The position numbers and the translations under genes were made by a program. Source: Sphingomonadales bacterium (lineage in GTDB: Bacteria; Pseudomonadota; Alphaproteobacteria; Sphingomonadales; Sphingomonadaceae). From it: 7,660 nt of DNA. Below are positions 5,634-7,660 of the stretch, piece after piece. Every line of letters begins with the position of its first letter. The first letter of the stretch is position 1. The stretch lies in contig JAFKLV010000070.1 in assembly GCA_017304125.1 (NCBI GenBank), positions 1 to 7,660 of the forward strand. Reading direction: 5' to 3'. The notes under the pieces were generated by a model, which saw nothing but the letters and a program-made list of their open reading frames with translations, searched no databases and was not told the DNA's origin.

Positions 5634-6394
5634 CGCGCGCGCCCGCCTCGCACTGGGATCCCCAGGCCTATGCCACCAACGCCGGCTTCGTGCCGGCGCT
5701 GGGGCAGCCGGTGGCGGCGCTGCTGGCGGCGCGGGCGGGCGAGCGCATCCTTGACGTCGGCTGCGGCGACGGGGTGCTGACCGCCGAAATCGCGGCGACC
5801 GGCGCCAGCGTCGTCGGCGTCGACGCGTCGCCCGAGATGATCGCGGCGGCGCGTGGGCGCGGGCTCGACGCGCGGGTGATGAGCGGCGAGGCGCTCGATT
5901 TCGCCGGTGAGTTCGACGCGGCTTTTTCCAACGCCGCGCTCCACTGGATGCGCGATGCCGGTGCGGTGGCGCGTGGCGTGATGCGCGCGCTGAAGCCCGG
6001 CGCGCGCTTCGTCGGCGAGATGGGCGGGGCGGGCAATGTCGCGACGATCTGGTCGGGCATCCACGCCGAGCTTGCCGCGCGCGGCTATACGGTGCCGGCA
6101 AGCGCGCTGCACTGGTATCCCAGCGTCGAGGACTTCATCGCAATCTATGCCGCGGCGGGGTTCACCGAGATCGCCGCGCACCTGATCGACCGCCCGACCC
6201 CGCTGCCCGGCGGGGTGAAGGGCTGGATCGATACCTTCATGACCGGCGCGTTCGACGCCGCCGGGATCGCCCCCGCCGCGCAAGCCGAGATCGCCGCCGC
6301 GATCGAAGCGCGCGTCGCCGACCGGTTGCGCGGGCCGGACGGCTGGGTCGCCGATTATGTTCGCCTGCGCTTCACGATGAGAAAGCCCGACTGA
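5630..6394 (+). CDS. Class I SAM-dependent methyltransferase
   Basis: A 254-aa cytosolic protein with a Rossmann-type methyltransferase fold. Motif I is LDVGCGDG (41-48), which binds the SAM methionine portion. The acidic ribose-binding residue is Asp66 in VVGVDASPEM (61-70). SNAALHWM (100-107) is the motif IV region and resembles the trans-aconitate methyltransferase (Tam/COG4106) group. ALKPGARF (120-127) is post-motif-IV. A C-terminal lid-like region carries YPSVEDFI. The substrate is unknown; resemblance to Tam or BioC-like enzymes does not fix it. The start is GTG 5630, overlapping the gcvH stop by 4 nt (GTGA). No strong ribosome site is visible, so translational coupling to gcvH is likely. 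Its TGA shares one base with the gcvPA ATG. The position inside the glycine cleavage operon suggests co-expression with one-carbon supply, but no functional link is shown by the sequence. Confidence 0.85.
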   Translation: MTRAPASHWDPQAYATNAGFVPALGQPVAALLAARAGERILDVGCGDGVLTAEIAATGASVVGVDASPEMIAAARGRGLDARVMSGEALDFAGEFDAAFSNAALHWMRDAGAVARGVMRALKPGARFVGEMGGAGNVATIWSGIHAELAARGYTVPASALHWYPSVEDFIAIYAAAGFTEIAAHLIDRPTPLPGGVKGWIDTFMTGAFDAAGIAPAAQAEIAAAIEARVADRLRGPDGWVADYVRLRFTMRKPD

Positions 6395-7660
6395 TGCGTT
6401 ATTTACCGCTCACCCAGCCCGATCGCGCGGCGATGCTCGCGACGATCGGCGCGTCGTCGATCGACGATCTGTTCGTCGACGTGCCCGAAGCGATCCGGCT
6501 CGACGGGCCGATCACCGGCCTGCCGGCGCACGCCAGCGAACTGGCGGTCGAACGCCATATGACCGCTTTGGCGCGCAAGAACATGTCGGCCGGCGACGGC
6601 CCGTTCTTCCTCGGTTGCGGCGCTTATCGCCACCATGTCCCGGCGAGCGTCGATCACATCATTCAGCGCGGCGAATTCCTCACCGCCTACACGCCCTATC
6701 AGCCGGAAATCGCGCAGGGCACGCTGCAGATGCTGTTCGAGTTCCAGACGCAGGTCGCGCGGCTGCTCGGCACCGACGTCGCCAATGCCAGCATGTATGA
6801 CGGCTCGACCGCCTGCTGGGAGGCGATCGGCATGGCGCGGCGCATCACGCGGCGCGGCAAGGCGATCCTCTCGGGCGGGCTCCACCCGCATTATGTGTCG
6901 GTCGCCAGGACGATGGCGAAATATACCGGCGATTCGCTCGACGTGGCGCTGCCGGCGTTGACCGCGGAGACCGATCTCGACGCGCTGATCGCCAGGATCG
7001 ACGGCGATACCTCGTGCGTCGTGGTGCAATATCCCGATATCCTCGGCCGCATCGCCGATCTGCGCCCGCTGGCCGATGCGTGCCACGCGCAAAAGGCGCT
7101 GCTCGTCGCGGTGGTGACCGAGCCGGTCGCGCTCGGCGCGATCAAGTCGCCGGGTGAGATGGATGCCGATATCGTCGTCGGCGAAGGGCAGTCGATCGGC
7201 GTCGGGCTCCAGTTCGGCGGGCCTTATGTCGGGCTGTTCGGCTGCAAGGAAAAATACGTCCGCCAGATGCCGGGCCGGCTCACCGGCGAGACGGTCGATG
7301 CCGACGGGCGGCGCGGCTTCGTGCTGACGCTCTCGACCCGCGAGCAGCATATCCGCCGCGAGAAGGCGACCTCGAACATCTGCACCAACTCCGGTCTGTG
7401 CGCGCTGGCTTTCTCGATTCACATGACCCTGCTCGGCGAGGCCGGGCTGCGCGCGCTGGCCGCGACCAACCACGCCGGCGCGGTCGCCGCGGCCGAGCGG
7501 CTGGTCAAGGTGCCGGGGGTGCGGCTGGTCAACGACACCTTCTTCAACGAATTCACCCTCGATCTGGGGCGCGAGGCGCGCCCGATCGTCCGCGCGCTGG
7601 CGGATAAGGGCATTCTCGCCGGGGTGTCGCTCGGGCGGCTCTATCCCGACGAGGCTGGCC
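6394..7660 (+). CDS. gcvPA: Glycine dehydrogenase (decarboxylating) subunit 1, cut by the right edge
   Basis: P-protein decarboxylates glycine using pyridoxal phosphate and loads the aminomethyl group on H-protein. This is the N-terminal subunit of the split form; the PLP-binding Lys belongs to subunit 2, presumably encoded just outside the window. About 422 codons are present of the roughly 450 usual for the family, with no stop. Recognisable elements are RYLPLTQPDRAAML at the start, FFLGCGAYRHHVP near 70-80, AYTPYQPEIAQGTLQ (98-112), ASMYDGSTA (132-140), EGQSIGVGLQFGGPYVG, and STREQHIRREKATSNICTN (314-332) followed by SGLCALA. The ATG at 6394 shares one base with the preceding methyltransferase stop (TGATG), and GAGAAAG about 9 nt upstream is a weak ribosome site. 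It depends on H-protein for activity, so the amber codon in gcvH bears directly on it. Confidence 0.95.
   Translation, partial: MRYLPLTQPDRAAMLATIGASSIDDLFVDVPEAIRLDGPITGLPAHASELAVERHMTALARKNMSAGDGPFFLGCGAYRHHVPASVDHIIQRGEFLTAYTPYQPEIAQGTLQMLFEFQTQVARLLGTDVANASMYDGSTACWEAIGMARRITRRGKAILSGGLHPHYVSVARTMAKYTGDSLDVALPALTAETDLDALIARIDGDTSCVVVQYPDILGRIADLRPLADACHAQKALLVAVVTEPVALGAIKSPGEMDADIVVGEGQSIGVGLQFGGPYVGLFGCKEKYVRQMPGRLTGETVDADGRRGFVLTLSTREQHIRREKATSNICTNSGLCALAFSIHMTLLGEAGLRALAATNHAGAVAAAERLVKVPGVRLVNDTFFNEFTLDLGREARPIVRALADKGILAGVSLGRLYPDEAG

Noticed and set aside
6403..7473. Minus-strand open frame of 356 codons opposite gcvPA
   Set aside because: Antisense shadow; the plus-strand frame is an unmistakable glycine dehydrogenase subunit 1.

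Overview
The window is GC-rich bacterial chromosomal DNA. Its protein sequences most resemble those of a sphingomonad (Alphaproteobacteria, Sphingomonadales). This rests on the IF-2 N-terminus, the long YlxR protein with an L7Ae-like C-terminal half, the NusA C-terminus, and a glycine cleavage operon with P-protein encoded by a split gene. I assign it from remembered family features, not from a search.

The left half (1-3524, all minus strand) is the transcription/translation operon, read right to left: rimP, nusA, a small 4-oxalocrotonate-type tautomerase, ylxR (DUF448) fused to an L7Ae-like domain, and infB, which runs off the left edge. The genes are packed very tightly: TAATG and TGATG junctions, a 20-nt overlap, and a TGA-GTG abutment. 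They are almost certainly co-transcribed. The tautomerase is the one member with no obvious link to the rest.

The centre (3525-4105) is a divergent intergenic region. It holds the leader and a candidate promoter of the rimP operon on the left. On the right is a complete tandem-aptamer glycine riboswitch, followed by a short expression platform with two small hairpins.

The right half (4106-7660, all plus strand) is the glycine cleavage operon: gcvT, gcvH, a class I SAM-dependent methyltransferase, and gcvPA, which is cut by the right edge. The riboswitch would couple expression to glycine. T-protein, H-protein and P-protein together split glycine into CO2, NH3 and 5,10-methylene-tetrahydrofolate. 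The most striking anomaly is an in-frame amber codon (TAG, 5292-5294) at codon 11 of gcvH, where the family has a conserved Trp. The rest of the H-protein frame, including the lipoyl-lysine site, is intact. The second point of interest is the methyltransferase placed between gcvH and gcvPA with 4-nt and 1-nt overlaps at its two ends. I see no insertion sequence, CRISPR array, tRNA, rRNA or phage gene.
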